Below are positions 12,987-24,300 of a stretch of 64,000 nucleotides of DNA, in pieces (the first letter of the stretch is position 1; each line of letters opens with the position of its first letter). The stretch spans positions 8,654,787 through 8,718,786 of the forward strand of contig JASKMD010000008.1 in assembly GCA_030144725.1 (NCBI GenBank). The letters run 5' to 3'. A program made the translations under genes and the position numbers. The notes beneath the pieces are model-generated. The model did no database searches and had not been told where the DNA came from. It saw only the letters and a list, made by a program, of their open reading frames with translations. The stretch is from Haematococcus lacustris (lineage: Eukaryota > Chlorophyta > Chlorophyceae > Chlamydomonadales > Haematococcaceae).

Positions 12987-14255
12987 ATGGCGGACTATGA
13001 CGTGTTTGACGACGCGGAGCTGGAGCTGAACGCGATGGATACTGAGGGTATGTACCATTAGGTCCCTCTAGTCCCTCTTGTCGCGTTTTGCAAAGTTCGC
13101 GTTTAGTAATGCTACCAGTTCCAGCAGAGAAGCGTCTTAGGAAGCGCAGTGAAACTTTGGGTCAACATCAGCGGGTGGAAAGGCCGGGGTCGAGCTCGCA
13201 GCAGGTGGCTGCCCAGGAGGTAGTTGCGCGTGAAATGCAACACACACATGCTTTGACCCACTCGACCGCTGATGCTGAACGTGTTCGTCATGCAGAAGTC
13301 CGGCCAGAGCCTGTGGGTCCGCCAACCCGCAATTTAGGCGAGCTCAGTTTGGAGGAACTCGAGCAGGAGTTGCGCAGGAGGCGTGCTCGCCATGAGCAGC
13401 CCGGCCAGCATGCAGAGGTAGCCGCTGGAGGCAGTGGCATTGCTGGTGGCAACGGTGCTGTTGGTGGCGGCGGTGTTGCTGGTGGTAGTGGTGGTGTCGG
13501 CCAGCCTACAGCTCCAGGTGGCACTACCGGTGGGGTGCTTACCCCCGGTAGTGGCCAGGTTGCGCGTAGTGGCCCAGGGGGCACGGCGAACCACCCTGCA
13601 CCCGGTGGGCCTGGGGCCACGGGTGGCAGTGGTCCTGGCAGCTCAGGTGGCGGCAGCCAGGCTGGTGAGGGCCAGGCAGCGGCGGCGGCGGCAGCCGGGG
13701 CCGGTGGCCCGGGGCCGGGCGCCAATCAGCCCGGCGAGAACCAAGTGAGTGGCTTCAGAGCAGTTATGCCCAACCCTAATGTGTGGCGTATGGATGATGT
13801 AGAGAAGGGCAGAAATGTGAAGATGTTCTTACGTGAGGTGACACGATGGGCAGCTGTTGCACGTGTGCCCATGATTGACGCGTTGCAACTACATGTGGCT
13901 GATCCTCTCAAAGAAGCTCTGTTTGCTATTGCCGAGCAGGCTAAGGCTGAGCGTCGGCTCATGACAGAGGAAGACATGGAAAAGATGTTCCTAGACCTGG
14001 TGGGTGCGGATACCATCCAGGTGCAACACACTGCCATGAAGAGGTTGATCAATAGAGAGTGTGTCCAGGGAGACCAGAGTGTTGCACAGTACAGTGTGGC
14101 GTTCAGGCTGCTAGCACAGCAGGTGCAAGCTTTCCCTGCTGGTGCACTGTGTGAAATGTATGTGCAAGGCCTACAGGCCGACCTACGCCGTGAGTGTGCA
14201 GTCATGCCGAATGGCTTGCCATGGAGCAACCTGAATGATGTGATGATGTATACGT
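12987..14255 (+). CDS. Gag-like protein of the LTR element (3' truncated by deletion)
   Basis: ATG at 12987; a short exon to 13047 ends at donor GTATGT, and a 71-bp intron to 13118 restores frame into the long open frame. The product has an acidic start (MADYDVFDDAELELNAMD), a basic segment (EKRLRKRSE), a Gly/Ala-rich linker (about 13420-13740), then a helical capsid-like region with FLREVTRWAAVARVP, FLDLVG and FRLLAQQVQAFPAG, as in Ty3/gypsy Gag. The Gag frame runs into foreign sequence near 14256-14263, where the deletion joins it out of frame to integrase C-terminal sequence. No CCHC zinc knuckle remains. Confidence 0.75.
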
Positions 14256-14616
14256 TGGACCTTTTCGCGTGCTCCACATGGTGGGAGATGCAGCAGTCAA
14301 GATCCAGCTACCCCATCAATGGCGTGTACACAATGTGTTCCATGTGTCCCTGGTGAAGCCATACGTGGGCGATGCGGTCCCAAACCTGGTAGCGCCACCG
14401 CCAGACCGTTGGGAAGACGGCCAGCCCGTATACGAGGTGGAGAAGCTGGTTGACCACCGTCTCACGTCCGGCTATCGACCACAACTAGAGTTTCTGGTGA
14501 AGTGGGTTGGATACCCCTCTGAGGGCAACACATGGGAACCCCTAGACAATCTGCAAGGTAGCATGGACCTGGTGAGGGAGTATGCTGCTGCCAAGAACCT
14601 ACACATTCCAAAGTGA
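14256..14616 (+). pseudogene. Integrase C-terminus plus chromodomain remnant
   Basis: Begins with PFRVLHMVGDAA (GPF/Y-module style), followed by VHNVFHVSLVKPY, typical of gypsy integrase ends. Then comes a chromodomain: YEVEKLVDHR, LEFLVKWVGYP, NTWEPLDNL, ending at TGA 14614-14616. In chromoviruses this domain directs integration to marked chromatin. It is in a different frame from Gag and has no start of its own, so it is a remnant of the deleted pol. Confidence 0.88.
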
Positions 14617-14760
14617 AAAAGACAATAAAAAGTGTTTGTGGACGTTTGACACCAAGCGCCGACGTAAAGGCGTTAGCGACGGTACGACGCAGTACCCGAG
14701 CGGGGCAGGTCAATGATGGCAGCTGAGGACAGCTGGGGCCTTCGGCCAGGCGGGGGAGAA

Positions 14761-14960
14761 TGTTACGAACGCCGGTCGAAGTGCTAGCGAAGCGTCTCGG
14801 AAAAGTGATGACGCGATTGCGTAATAGTGGTGACGGAGTGTAATGCCAATGACCGGTGTCAAATGCTGGGTTCGACTCCCAGGCGGACAGCCTTGTGAAG
14901 GCACTGACATCGCCCTTGTCCGCTGAGTTGGCACTACCTCCATACACCAGCTACGTAACA
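14761..14960 (+). repeat. 3' LTR
   Basis: Second copy of the 200-bp LTR; followed directly by CAAAT, the target duplication. Confidence 0.95.
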
Positions 14961-14965
14961 CAAAT

Positions 14966-15562
14966 TGCTTAAAGTAGTTGCAGACTTATCAAAGCATAGC
15001 ACCTAAAGGCGCAATGACACCAAGGAAGCGGAAGAGCATCGTGTGTGCCCGGCCCCCACGTCATGCATGCCTACTGTTCTCGGGTCCTGTTCACGGGGCT
15101 CCTCCCCCCCGAGGGTTGATTGCAGGCCCAGTTGGGTACAGATAGTTCCTGTTACCTGGTCTTGTGGACCTATGCACCTGTAGAACATATTGTGTAGAAT
15201 GTAGGGTGTAGAATGTAAGGTGTAGGACGATAGGACACTCCAGTTAAACTGTAGCTGTGTGAGATAACCCACAGGCGACATCTTGTTCCATGTTGAATTA
15301 GCTATGTTGACATATTGTGGATCCATGCAACTCCTGAACCCTACAGCCCTCATGCTACACCAAAATAAAGCATGAGTTGTAATCAAACACAGGCTGCGAG
15401 CGCATCATTGTAAAGGCTATTGACAGTGTGCCTAATGCCCACTTCAGCTCAGCCTTCTGGTGTGTGTGCCTGTGCCAGTGCCTGTGCCTGCGCCACACAC
15501 ATCCCCTTTGTTAGGGGTTCATTGTTTTCTTTGAAGTTGGGATTTTCTTGAGCTGTAGCTGG
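14966..15562. other. Non-coding stretch with a dispersed repeat
   Basis: No exon recognised. 15354-15424 matches 27011-27094 in inverted orientation, sharing AAGCATGAGTTGTAATCAA. 15240-15300 resembles 52825-52880. Probably pieces of an unclassified dispersed repeat. Confidence 0.5.
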
Positions 15563-15711
15563 CTATTGCTGCAACTGGCGCTGCCACTTGCGCAACAGGG
15601 GCTTGTCGGGTATCTCCACCCAATCCTGGCCTGGCTGGCCTGGCTTTGGCATGGCTGGGCGGTTAGTCCAGCAGCACAGCTCAGTGGGACGTGGCCCTGG
15701 GCCGACTGCAC
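15563..15711 (-). pseudogene. Fanzor/TnpB-like C-terminal tail, family 2
   Basis: Minus-strand frame reads AVGPGPRPTELCCW, then RPAMPKPGQPGQDW and LLRKWQRQLQQ-stop (TAG 15565-15563). The same tail pattern ends the relic at 20560-20831, where it follows the RuvC-III-like motif YDRDVSAALNIRR. No nuclease core is present. It abuts the small exon ending at 15712. Confidence 0.6.
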
Positions 15712-15827
15712 CTTTTGCGATCTGCCTCGGTCAAGTCAGGTTGGGCTGCCTCGTCGCGGTTGAAGTCGGGGTCCTCCGGCACTGCTCTAGGCCCACCCAC
15801 ACCGGTTCGTCTCTTCTTCCTCGCCAT
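15712..15827 (-). CDS. First exon of an unrecognised small basic protein
   Basis: ATG 15827-15825; product starts MARKKRRTGVGGP and continues with an acidic stretch to EADRKR, then a weak GTGCAG donor. Downstream the sequence turns directly into a Fanzor-like tail in another frame, so the gene may be broken. It is divergent from the LYR gene with a shared flank of about 170 bp. Function unknown. Confidence 0.45.
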
Positions 15828-15997
15828 AAACAATAGCAACGCGAGGCAGCAACATATACTAAGGATTTTCGGGTTTGTCACACACACTCGCTACACAGTC
15901 AAACTCACTAAACCCATGGTCGGATCCATGTAACCGACCTGCACCTGCGGCACAAATGCGGCACCCTGCCTGCGCACTGACACTATAGCTCCCAGGC

Positions 15998-16831
15998 ATG
16001 CTCCTGCAGGGCCACCAGAGCGCCGTGTTGTCTAACTACCGCACACTGCTCCGTCTCTTGGCATTGCTCCCGGATCCGACCAAGCGCTCCAGCGCGCTGT
16101 TAGAAGCCCGCTCAACGCTGAGAGCAAGGCAGCGAGAAAGCAACCCAGAGCTCATCTTCCAACATTCCAAAGAGTTAGTCGCCAAGATTGGTTACTTGCG
16201 TGTCATCACGCCTCGCCGGCACGACGATGCCACAGCAGCGCCCAAGACTTACGTGCTGCGCAACGGCGAGCTCGTGGAGGGCCAGGGGGAGGGCAGAGGG
16301 GACAGGTGAGGGGCACCTTGAACCACTTGTGCCGTGCTTGCCGTTGCTGCTCACTGGCTGGGCACCGGGTATGCAGGGTTGTGGGAGCGGAAGTGCTGTC
16401 TAAAGGGGAGGCATTGCAGAGGAATGCCAGCCACTTCAAACGCTTGTATGGAGCAGACAAGCCAAAGAACATGTTTTTTTGAGCCTGTGGCGTCAGCCGC
16501 CATGGGCAACTCCTTGCTACTACTGGCATGATGAAAGCGTGAGGAGTGCATGGCCTACAGGCATGCATGCTACCACAAGACAGCGAAAGCACGCACTAGT
16601 TGGAGTAGGTCCGCGCACCTAGCCAACAAATCCTGGCAGCAGCAAGCATGGCAGCAAGGAGCTTATTAGACCTCCAGCAGTTTGTCGCTCGTCACATTGT
16701 TGCTTTCAACATCATCAGCACCAGGCCCGGAGCAAGGGCCAGCAATAGCAGCAGGAAGTGAAGGCCGTGTGAGAGAAGAGGAGGCATCTGTCCTGCCAGT
16801 CTCCAAGCCTAGATTCAAAGGCAAGCCAAGG
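15998..16831 (+). CDS. LYR-motif (Complex1_LYR-like) protein
   Basis: Exon 1 (15998-16307) encodes an N-terminal LYR-like segment: VLSNYRTLLRLLALLP, then ALLEARSTLRARQR. LYR proteins are small mitochondrial adaptors for Fe-S cluster insertion or respiratory-complex assembly, so a mitochondrial role is likely by family. The frame stops at 16309, but that stop overlaps a good donor (GACAG|GTGAGG). Splicing to 16681-16831 keeps the frame (ending KPRFKGKPR at a GTACGTG donor), so a longer protein is possible. The 3' end is unresolved. Confidence 0.6.
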
Positions 16832-17576
16832 TACGTGGTCCATCCAGCTCAACTGCTCACCAACTGCCCAATACCCTGGTGATATGTACTTGTGTTGCCA
16901 CTACACCCCATGTGTAATCCCCAAACGAGCCCAACAACTCAAATTGTATATATGCATGCTTCATGATGCCATGAGAGCCAGTCCCGGATCAGTTGCTGGG
17001 CAGGTTAAGAAGTGCCACAACAGACGCCTTATTGTTGGCCATGCTTGGGCACTAGTCATGCAAGCAGCGAACAGCATGTAAGTTCATGCAGTCTTCATAG
17101 GATGCAGTGGTATGGCACCTGGGCAGTCCTGTGGTACTCACCTAGACCTCGAACCTATACGCCTAAACCACCTCTACTGATAACACATGCACAGGTCAGG
17201 TACCATGCAGGGCACATGTCGAGCATGCACTTCTTGAGGGGGGTTTCTGTAAGTACGAGGACGGCTCACAGAGGCTGGCAGAGGCTGCTCAGCCCAATCA
17301 ATGTGCCTGCCCCCTGCCTCTGCCACCGCATCCCATATGCATCTAGCCTCCTGGTCCACGTTTTGCACCAATCACCACCGCCTTGTGAGCGACCCCACAG
17401 CCCAGAGCTTCCTCCCGCCTACCTAAACATGCATTCGGTTTCGTCGAGGGATCTGCGAGTGGCGGGTTGATGGCCGCCGGGTCACACGCTTCCCGGCAAT
17501 GACCGCTGGAGCTGGGACGTGGCCCGTAGCATATGGGACTCCGTCGTACGACATTCCGCTGCATCGCGACATCGCA
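16832..17576. other. Unresolved 3' part of the LYR gene and promoter of the next gene
   Basis: A TGTAA near 16913 could end the LYR transcript. A candidate exon follows the acceptor near 17001 but is not in a supported phase. Nothing else recognised. Confidence 0.4.
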
Positions 17577-19523
17577 ATGCGTAGCTCGCTCCCCCTTCTT
17601 GTCAGCGTGCTCCTCTTCGCAGCAGCCGGTAAGCTGTCGTAGAGCACCTTCTGGTATCGAGCATAGCTAGGGGTGCCGAGCACTGATGTCCTCAGTCGTA
17701 CGAAACCTCGCTGTCAAGCTGTTCGAACGCTTCCTGCCCAGCACGGTCCGCGTAGGGTACAGGCGGATGCAATGCAACTGCGTGCTTGAGTCAGATGCGA
17801 TGCTGAATCTGCGACAACCGGCGCGCTTTCGTCCCGGCCCCCTTTGATGAGCCTCTCGCCATACCGCCATGAGACCAGGCCATCGCAACTGTGTGCCCCG
17901 CACTATCCCCGTAGCACTGATGGCAGCCTGGTGGTTGCTTCATCTGCTGTTGTCACACAGGATGGGCTGCCGGCAACGAGTGGGAGGACAAGTGCCCCCA
18001 GTATGCCGCCGTCGTCGACACTAACTGCAGGGCAGAGATCGACATGGCCCTAGGCAGCCTGGGCTTGCCTAAGGGCATTTCCCTAGTAAGCATCAGACGC
18101 GTCCCTGAGAAGCCTGCATGCCTGGCCCATGCTGCATTGCTGCATGCTGTGTCGTCTTCACTTCATAGGAATGCTGCTGCTGCTGCTGCCACTGTCTCCC
18201 CTGCTGCTGCTTCTGCTTCCTTCCTGTTGTATGCCTGGCTAGTGGCCGTGCCGTGTCCCTTGACGCAGACCAGTCCACTGCTGGACGACCCAACCCTTTT
18301 AAATACTTGGAGCCCGCTGTTTGATAAAGAGTACAGCACAGGCAACGTGTACAACGCCTTCAACAGGGTCTCACCCTCTGCTGCCTGCTGCTTTGCAGTG
18401 TGCCAGTATAATGCCCAGGTGCGGTGGGGAGGTCGCCGCTGAAGGGGACATGCCTGCATGGCACTGGCCATGATGTAGGTCTCAGGAGCATGGCCTTGTC
18501 TTGCATGCAAAGCTTCGGGGAGCGGTGTGGCTCTAACCTAACCCCACCTCATACCCTACACCTTGCCCCATCCAGCTAGTTCCCTCTGTTGGCTGCTGCT
18601 GCTGCTGCTGCTGCTGCTTGGTTGCGTGCAGATATGCACTTGTCTGTACTCCAACGATGATTGGGAAAGTACGGTGCGGCGCCGCCTTTACAGCACGGGT
18701 GAGGGCTAGTCCGTCTTACCAACCCTCGGCATTGTCTCCTGCGGTGAGGCCAATGCCAATATTGCACGTCCGTATGACTTCCCGCACACGGTTCTGGTCC
18801 TGCCCCGCTGAACATGCGCTGCTGCTGCCTGGCCACTGCCCCTCTGATCCTGTGGTGCTGTTCCCACCCTCATGCAGCAACGACAGCTTACAAGGTCCCA
18901 TGCAAGTTTGCAAGTGAGCAGTGGCACCAGGGGTGGGCCGGAGGATGGGGCGGTGGTGTGGGGCTGCTCCGTGGACGGGGTTGGATAGGCATAAGGCCAT
19001 TAAGAACATCGAGCCAGCCTCTTGCTGTTGCGCTGCGGCACGCGCAATCAAGCTGCTCCCACCCTCGTCGCTGCACTTGCTTGCGCCCCCTGGCAGGTGC
19101 TCAGGCATGCTGAGTGCGCCAAGCCATTTGCTGAGCGGCTTGCTGCATGGCCCTCAATGTGTTTCTCTGTGACTTGTGTGACCTGAATGAAAACACCTGT
19201 GCATGTTCCTAAGCCATGTGAACGCTTATGTTCTTTGAACTGTTGTGGGACATGCAGTCGATTGTGTCGCCAAGATGACAGAATCGAGGTTGCAGGTGTG
19301 CAGGCAGGCATCAGCAGCAGACGCACCGTCCCCAGCACCAGCCTCTCCCCCATCTCCAGCCCCAGTGCCAGTCCCACCATCACCCACTGCTCTTCCAGTG
19401 CTGCCCCGGCCCCAGCCAGCCCCTATCAGCAGCACTGCAGCCAGTTCCCAGGCCAATTCCGATGGAGGAGCCAGCAGCAATGCCGTGGCCAAGGCATCTG
19501 CGGTTTCCACAGGCAAGCTGTGA
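17577..19523 (+). CDS. Secreted Cys-rich protein with Pro/Ala/Ser-rich C-terminus
   Basis: Six exons join in frame to 231 codons plus stop: 17577-17628, 17961-18085, 18269-18418, 18632-18698, 18880-18915, 19258-19523. Exon 1 is a signal peptide (MRSSLPLLVSVLLFAAAG). The mature part has EWEDKCPQY, VVDTNCRAEI, SAACCFAVCQYN, ICTCLYSNDDW, then a long Pro/Ala/Ser-rich tail typical of volvocalean wall or surface proteins. No named family recognised. All introns are GT-AG with consistent phase, which supports the model despite the unknown function. Confidence 0.75.
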
Positions 19524-20559
19524 GGGGTGCTGCGCTTAGTGGAGCCATGGGTGTGGACCCCTTCACTGGTGGAGCGGCTGTGGGTGCAGTGGCCAGGCTG
19601 CAGCAGGATATACGCACAACTGTGACCCTTGCTTGCGGGAGGGAGCTGAGCCTCGTTCTTCCAGCTAGACCTTGAGGGCGGTAGGGGCCGCCGCATGAGC
19701 AGCAGCAGGGGTAGGAGCACAGGGAGGGAGGGAGGGAGCTGCTGTTGGCTCGGAGAGGTGTTGCATGGCCCAGGGAATGTGTGACTGCAGCATGATGGCG
19801 GCCAGCATTGCCAACTGCACATTTGCGTCAGTGCAGGACTGCTTAGCCATACACCACCAGCCTCGCTTGCACTGTCATCAAGCACTTGGACAGGGGTTGC
19901 ATTTACTACTTTGGAGTAAGCGTGGCAGCAGAGGCCATGGCATCAGGAGCTGCAGGACATGAAGCAGCCATAGCGAGCCATGCAGCAACATCATGCGATC
20001 GCCATTCATTTTCACTGACCATGCGAGCAGCAGTAGCAGACCAGCATGCATGTGATGCCACGCTGGATGATTGCTTGCAACACCATTGTCACAGGACTGA
20101 AACATGGCTGGTCTTTACCCTTCCTTGCTATACCCAGCGCGGCGTTAAGTTGTCAGATCAGAGTTTTCAGGTTTTTAATGATGCACCGATTGCGATTCCA
20201 CTCGAGGATCCAATTTCCGGACTCTAGACATGTTTCGACTTTACACAGGAACCAACCAAAGTTGGCAGTCAATCATCTGACGTTCTGGTTGGAAAGTTAA
20301 TTGAACAGTAAAAGGCCCAGGTTTGGCATGTGATAAATTGAGCCCGTTCATGCCGCTGACCCGCTGAGCGTAATAGCTGCTCGCTAATACCAGCCCTACT
20401 AAGCAGGCCACATCCTGCACAGCGCGGCCCGATCTCCCAGAATCCCCGCCCGACCCGGCACAGGTGCACATCAGCCCGAGCAGCCCGCTAGCCTCGCGCT
20501 GGTGAGCTGCACCACCCTGCGCGAGAGTCGCTGTAAAACTCCGAAAAACGAGTAAGATT
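19524..20559. other. 3' flank; no gene recognised
   Basis: Follows the secreted-protein stop. Several GC-driven open frames but no splice-supported exon or motif. Confidence 0.4.
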
Positions 20560-20831
20560 TTATCAGGGGTGACGCCAATGACGGGGGTGACCAGGTGGCT
20601 GCACCCGGTGCGCAGCATGGCGACGCGGTCCCGGATCCGGGGCCTGATGTGCTCAATAAGCATCAACAACATCAGGTTCTACGACCGGGACGTGTCAGCC
20701 GCGCTGAACATCCGCCGCAATGCAGGGCCGCCCCGCCATGCCTAACCCAGGCAGGCCAGGCCAGGAGTGGGTGCAAGTGCGCGACAAGGGCCTGCTGCTG
20801 AAGTGGCAGCGGCGGCACCAGCGGCAGCGAT
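20560..20831 (+). pseudogene. Fanzor/TnpB-like relic, family 2 (RuvC-III end)
   Basis: Plus-strand frame reads IRGLMCSISINN, then RFYDRDVSAALNIRRNAG: an Asp-x-Asp-x-x-Ala-Ala-x-Asn-Ile segment like the last RuvC motif of TnpB/Fanzor proteins. A small deletion then shifts frame; the expected tail continues in another frame as RPAMPNPGRPGQEW, VRDKGLL and RHQRQR-stop at 20831. Upstream catalytic parts are not recognisable. TnpB-type proteins are RNA-guided nucleases of IS200/IS605 and IS607-like elements; this copy is dead. Confidence 0.65.
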
Positions 20832-20924
20832 AGTGACATGTGTATCGTGCCATGAGCCAAGCAAACAAACAAACAATTCGATTGCCCCTCGCAAAGGGGA
20901 TATGCGTGCGCTAGAGTGTACATA

Positions 20925-20992
20925 GGGTAGGGTAGGGCTCTAGGGACTCTTAGGGTTAGGGACCTAGGTTAGGGACCTAGGTTAGGGACACG
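20925..20992. repeat. Short telomere-like GGGTTA/GGGTAG patch
   Basis: Clustered TAGGG, TTAGGG and CCTAGGTTAGGGA units over about 70 bp in a gene-poor gap (20832-21300). Degenerate rather than a clean array. Confidence 0.6.
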
Positions 20993-21300
20993 CACCGGTC
21001 TCTCACTGCTGTTGGCCACTGTGATGATGGTGGAAGCACGGTGGTGGAAGCACTCCTTGGCCACCTCCTTCGTGTAGTGGTAGTCATAGAGATGGATGTG
21101 GCACACTATCCGCGAGCATATGGATGACCAAACCCGCGACCACCGCTGTGCAGAGCTAGCCACATGATGGGTGTCCGCACGATGGGTGTCCGCACCTTAT
21201 TCTGCCTTTGTATTGAGTGCAGTCATGATGGAAAAAGTGTGAGGCAGGGGTGGAACTCGCGACACTCTGACGGTGGGCGTTTCCGAAGCAAACACACGAG

Positions 21301-24300
21301 ATGATTGAGCTGCTTGCCAAGCTGCTTGCGATACAGCTGTATGCCGTACTGTCCGCGTTGTGGGTGGTGCGGGCTGTACGGCCTGCACCTGCCGGGCTAC
21401 CCAGGCTGCTACGCAGCCTGCCCGTTGTCATCGCTGACTTGGTAGCGCCCCTTTGGCTGGACCCGGGAACGGAAGCCCTGCCCATTACCCCTGTCGCAGG
21501 CGTCCTGTCTCTGTCGGCTTTCAAGGTAGGGGGAGCACAGGGCTGATGCTAATCAAAGCGAGGTAGCCTAAGACGCCGCTTTAACAGTTTAGCCGGCCGC
21601 CCAGCCAGCCGCCCTCCCTGCTGCCCTGGGTTGCCTCCTTGTCCGCTGTGGCCCATGGTGACGATGGCCCAGGTTTACAACTTCGTCACTTTGCAAAGCA
21701 CGCATTGCCAGCTGTGTGTGCAAGCAGCTGGTGCAATGTGGGCTCCCTGGTCAGAGCCAGTAGTAATGGCTCACAAGCTGCCGAGCACGCTGTAAGGGCC
21801 TGCTCGCCAATCATACTGCAGAATGAGCCACGCATTGTACTTGATTCATCACGCATGAATGCAGCTGTCAGTTGCTTGAATCTGCCAGCTTGATCATGCT
21901 GGTTAAACATGCTGAGCAGCGATGTGCAAGCTGCAGCACAGGACAGCTGCGCCCCAGTGAGGTAGCTGTTGTGCTACCCTGACCCTGACCTCCTGCCTCT
22001 GCTTCCCGCAGTTGCTGGCCTTCTGCATGAACCGAGGGCCGCTGGCATTGCCCCTGTCCCCCATCAGCTTTTTCACTACACTACTGCTGCCCATTGTGCC
22101 GGCGCAAGGTCAGTGGCAGGAAGCCACTCCTCTTTCAGTCAGCATGGCAACAGCGGTGGCAATGATGGCGCCATATGTCAGCCTTAGCTACCGGGGCAGC
22201 AGCAGCAGTGGCAGCGCAGCAGCGGCAACGGCAGCAGCGGCAGCAGCAGCAATGGTAGCAGGGAAGACTGGTATTTAGTTGGTCAGTGGCAGGGTACCAG
22301 GCCCAGTGGCAGTCCCTGCCATTGCCCTGTGCAGTGCTCTCAGCAGGCGGCAAAGCCACAGCCTGCTGCCTGACCACCTGCAGCGACACGCCACCTGTGT
22401 GCTGCCTTCATACTGTCGCTGTGCTCCTGCATGCAGTGTTTGTGGTCAGCGGTGGGGCCAAGATCCCAGACAACCAAGGCGGGGCGGAGCGGGACACTTG
22501 GCAGCTGCTGCGCGATTACGGCAAGCAGATCAGTGAGTGTGCGGGGGGAGGGTGAGACGGGGAATGGCAGGGCAGGGCAGGGTGGACATCAGCCGGGCAA
22601 TGCAAAGCAGGTCGGGGATGGGCCATTTTAGGTCAGGAACCCACCATTGGAAGCATTGCGTTCAACCCTAATGCTGTCCTTAATGTTACCTTCTTCATCG
22701 TTCTGCGATATGCGCATATGTGCATCATCATCCAACACCAGCGTTACTGCCTCACTCTCCGGGCCCATGTCTAAGCGCCCCTGGCCACCCAGGCCTGTAG
22801 CCTGTACTGATGCTCGCACCACATGGGTCTGAGGAGCTCCTGTTGTGCCACCACCAGGCCCATGTCCCGTGTGCTGCTGCAGGCTGTGCTGCACTGGTGG
22901 CTGCGGTGCTGGTGTCCTTCCCTGACCTGCACTGGTTCGCTCGCCACTGGCTGTACAGTGAGTGCTTCAGAGCCCTGGACTGGTTATGGCTGGGTTGGGC
23001 TGGTTAGGGCTAGGCGTGGGGCCGGGTTGATTTGAAGGCTGGGCTAGGCCTGAACCCTCACTCACGCTGGTTTCATCTGGGTTGGGTGAAGCCTAAGTTG
23101 CTGCCCCTGGCGTAAGGGGTGCATGTGAGCATGTGCGGCAGCCAAACCGTCACAAGCATGCTGGGCACAATGAGCTTGAGCAGCAAGGAGGGAAAGAGCA
23201 CAGGCCTGGAAGCAAAGAGGGAGCGGAGTTAGTAGTGATACAGAGCTCACACACTTCTCATGTGTTCTGCTGCTGCTACTGCTGCTGCCTTTGCAGCGCT
23301 GTCGTCCTGCATGACACTAGGCGCTGTGTTTGACCTTCTGGCAGCTGGAGCTACGGCGTGGCTGGGCATGCCTGTGGCCCCAGCTTTCAACAGGCCATGG
23401 ATGGTGCGCCACACGGGGTTTGAACCCCGCTCCTCCTGCTCAATGCCCGACCAGTTCTCAGGGGTCAGGCAAACAGGCCAAGGTATCTCCAGGCAGACTG
23501 GCATGGCGATAGACCATCAGATATACGTTTAGAATGCAATGGGGCGTGACTTGAAACCATCAGATTGCAATGGAGTTTGTAAAGCAGGCAGGCAGCCAGG
23601 GTCCGTCAGGTGAAGGAGTAGGTACATTGGCGGCTGCATGAACACACAGGTGGACCCTAGTGCACTTGTTGTGTTGCTGCTACTTTCCCCTGGCACTGCA
23701 GAGTGAGTCGTTTGCTGACTTCTGGGCCCGGCGCTGGAATCTGAGCACCACCTACATGATGCGGGTCATGGTATACGAACCTGTCATGGAAGGTGAGGCT
23801 CGCTCGCCGCCCTGCCCTGATGCCCCGCCTGCTACCCTGCCTGCTGCCTTGCCTGCCGCCCTACCCACTGCTCGCCCTGCTGCCCCGCCTGCTGCCCTGC
23901 CCTGCTGCCCTGCCTGCTGCCTTGCCCTCTACCCTGCCCACTGCCCTGCCCACTGCCCTGCCCTGACCCTCTACTGCCTACTGTCCTGCCCGCTGCCCAG
24001 CTCACTGCCCCGGTTACTGCCCTGTCTGCCGTGCTGGCTGAAGCACCAAGTGATGCATGTCACACTAATCACCGCCGTCAACATACCCCCTGCCCTGACC
24101 CCTGGCAGGTCGGCTGGTCGCCCGGCTGGACCCCACAGCGGACCCCGCAGACCTCTCCCCTGCTAGCGCCGCAGTGGCAGCAGCGGCAGCCCACGGAACT
24201 GCTGACAGCCCCGCCCCTGCCCCTGCCCCTGTTGCCAAGGCCCTCAGCGCTGTGGCCAGTGAGGCTGAAGCCATGATGGCGGCCCCCAGCCCCTCCAGCA

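Larger units (their letters stand above)
12717..14960 (+). mobile_element. Internally deleted Ty3/gypsy chromovirus-type LTR retroelement
   Basis: Two LTRs of 200 bp that I read as identical (12717-12916 and 14761-14960), each starting TG and ending CA, flanked by the 5-bp duplication CAAAT (12712-12716 and 14961-14965). A primer-binding-site-like TGGTTTCCGACC follows the 5' LTR and a purine tract (GGGGGAGAA) precedes the 3' LTR. Inside are a Gag-like frame and an integrase C-terminus with chromodomain. Zinc knuckle, protease, reverse transcriptase, RNase H and the integrase core are missing. A 2.2-kb element with intact termini and matching LTRs suggests a recent, trans-mobilised non-autonomous copy. 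Confidence 0.93.

Noticed and set aside
20241..20672. 143-codon minus-strand frame
   Set aside because: Antisense to the family 2 Fanzor-like relic, which carries the recognisable motif.
23401..23430. tRNA 3' half (GGGGTTCAAACCCCG on minus)
   Set aside because: T-arm and acceptor-like end only; no D or anticodon arm. It lies in a wax-synthase intron, probably a tRNA-derived repeat fragment.
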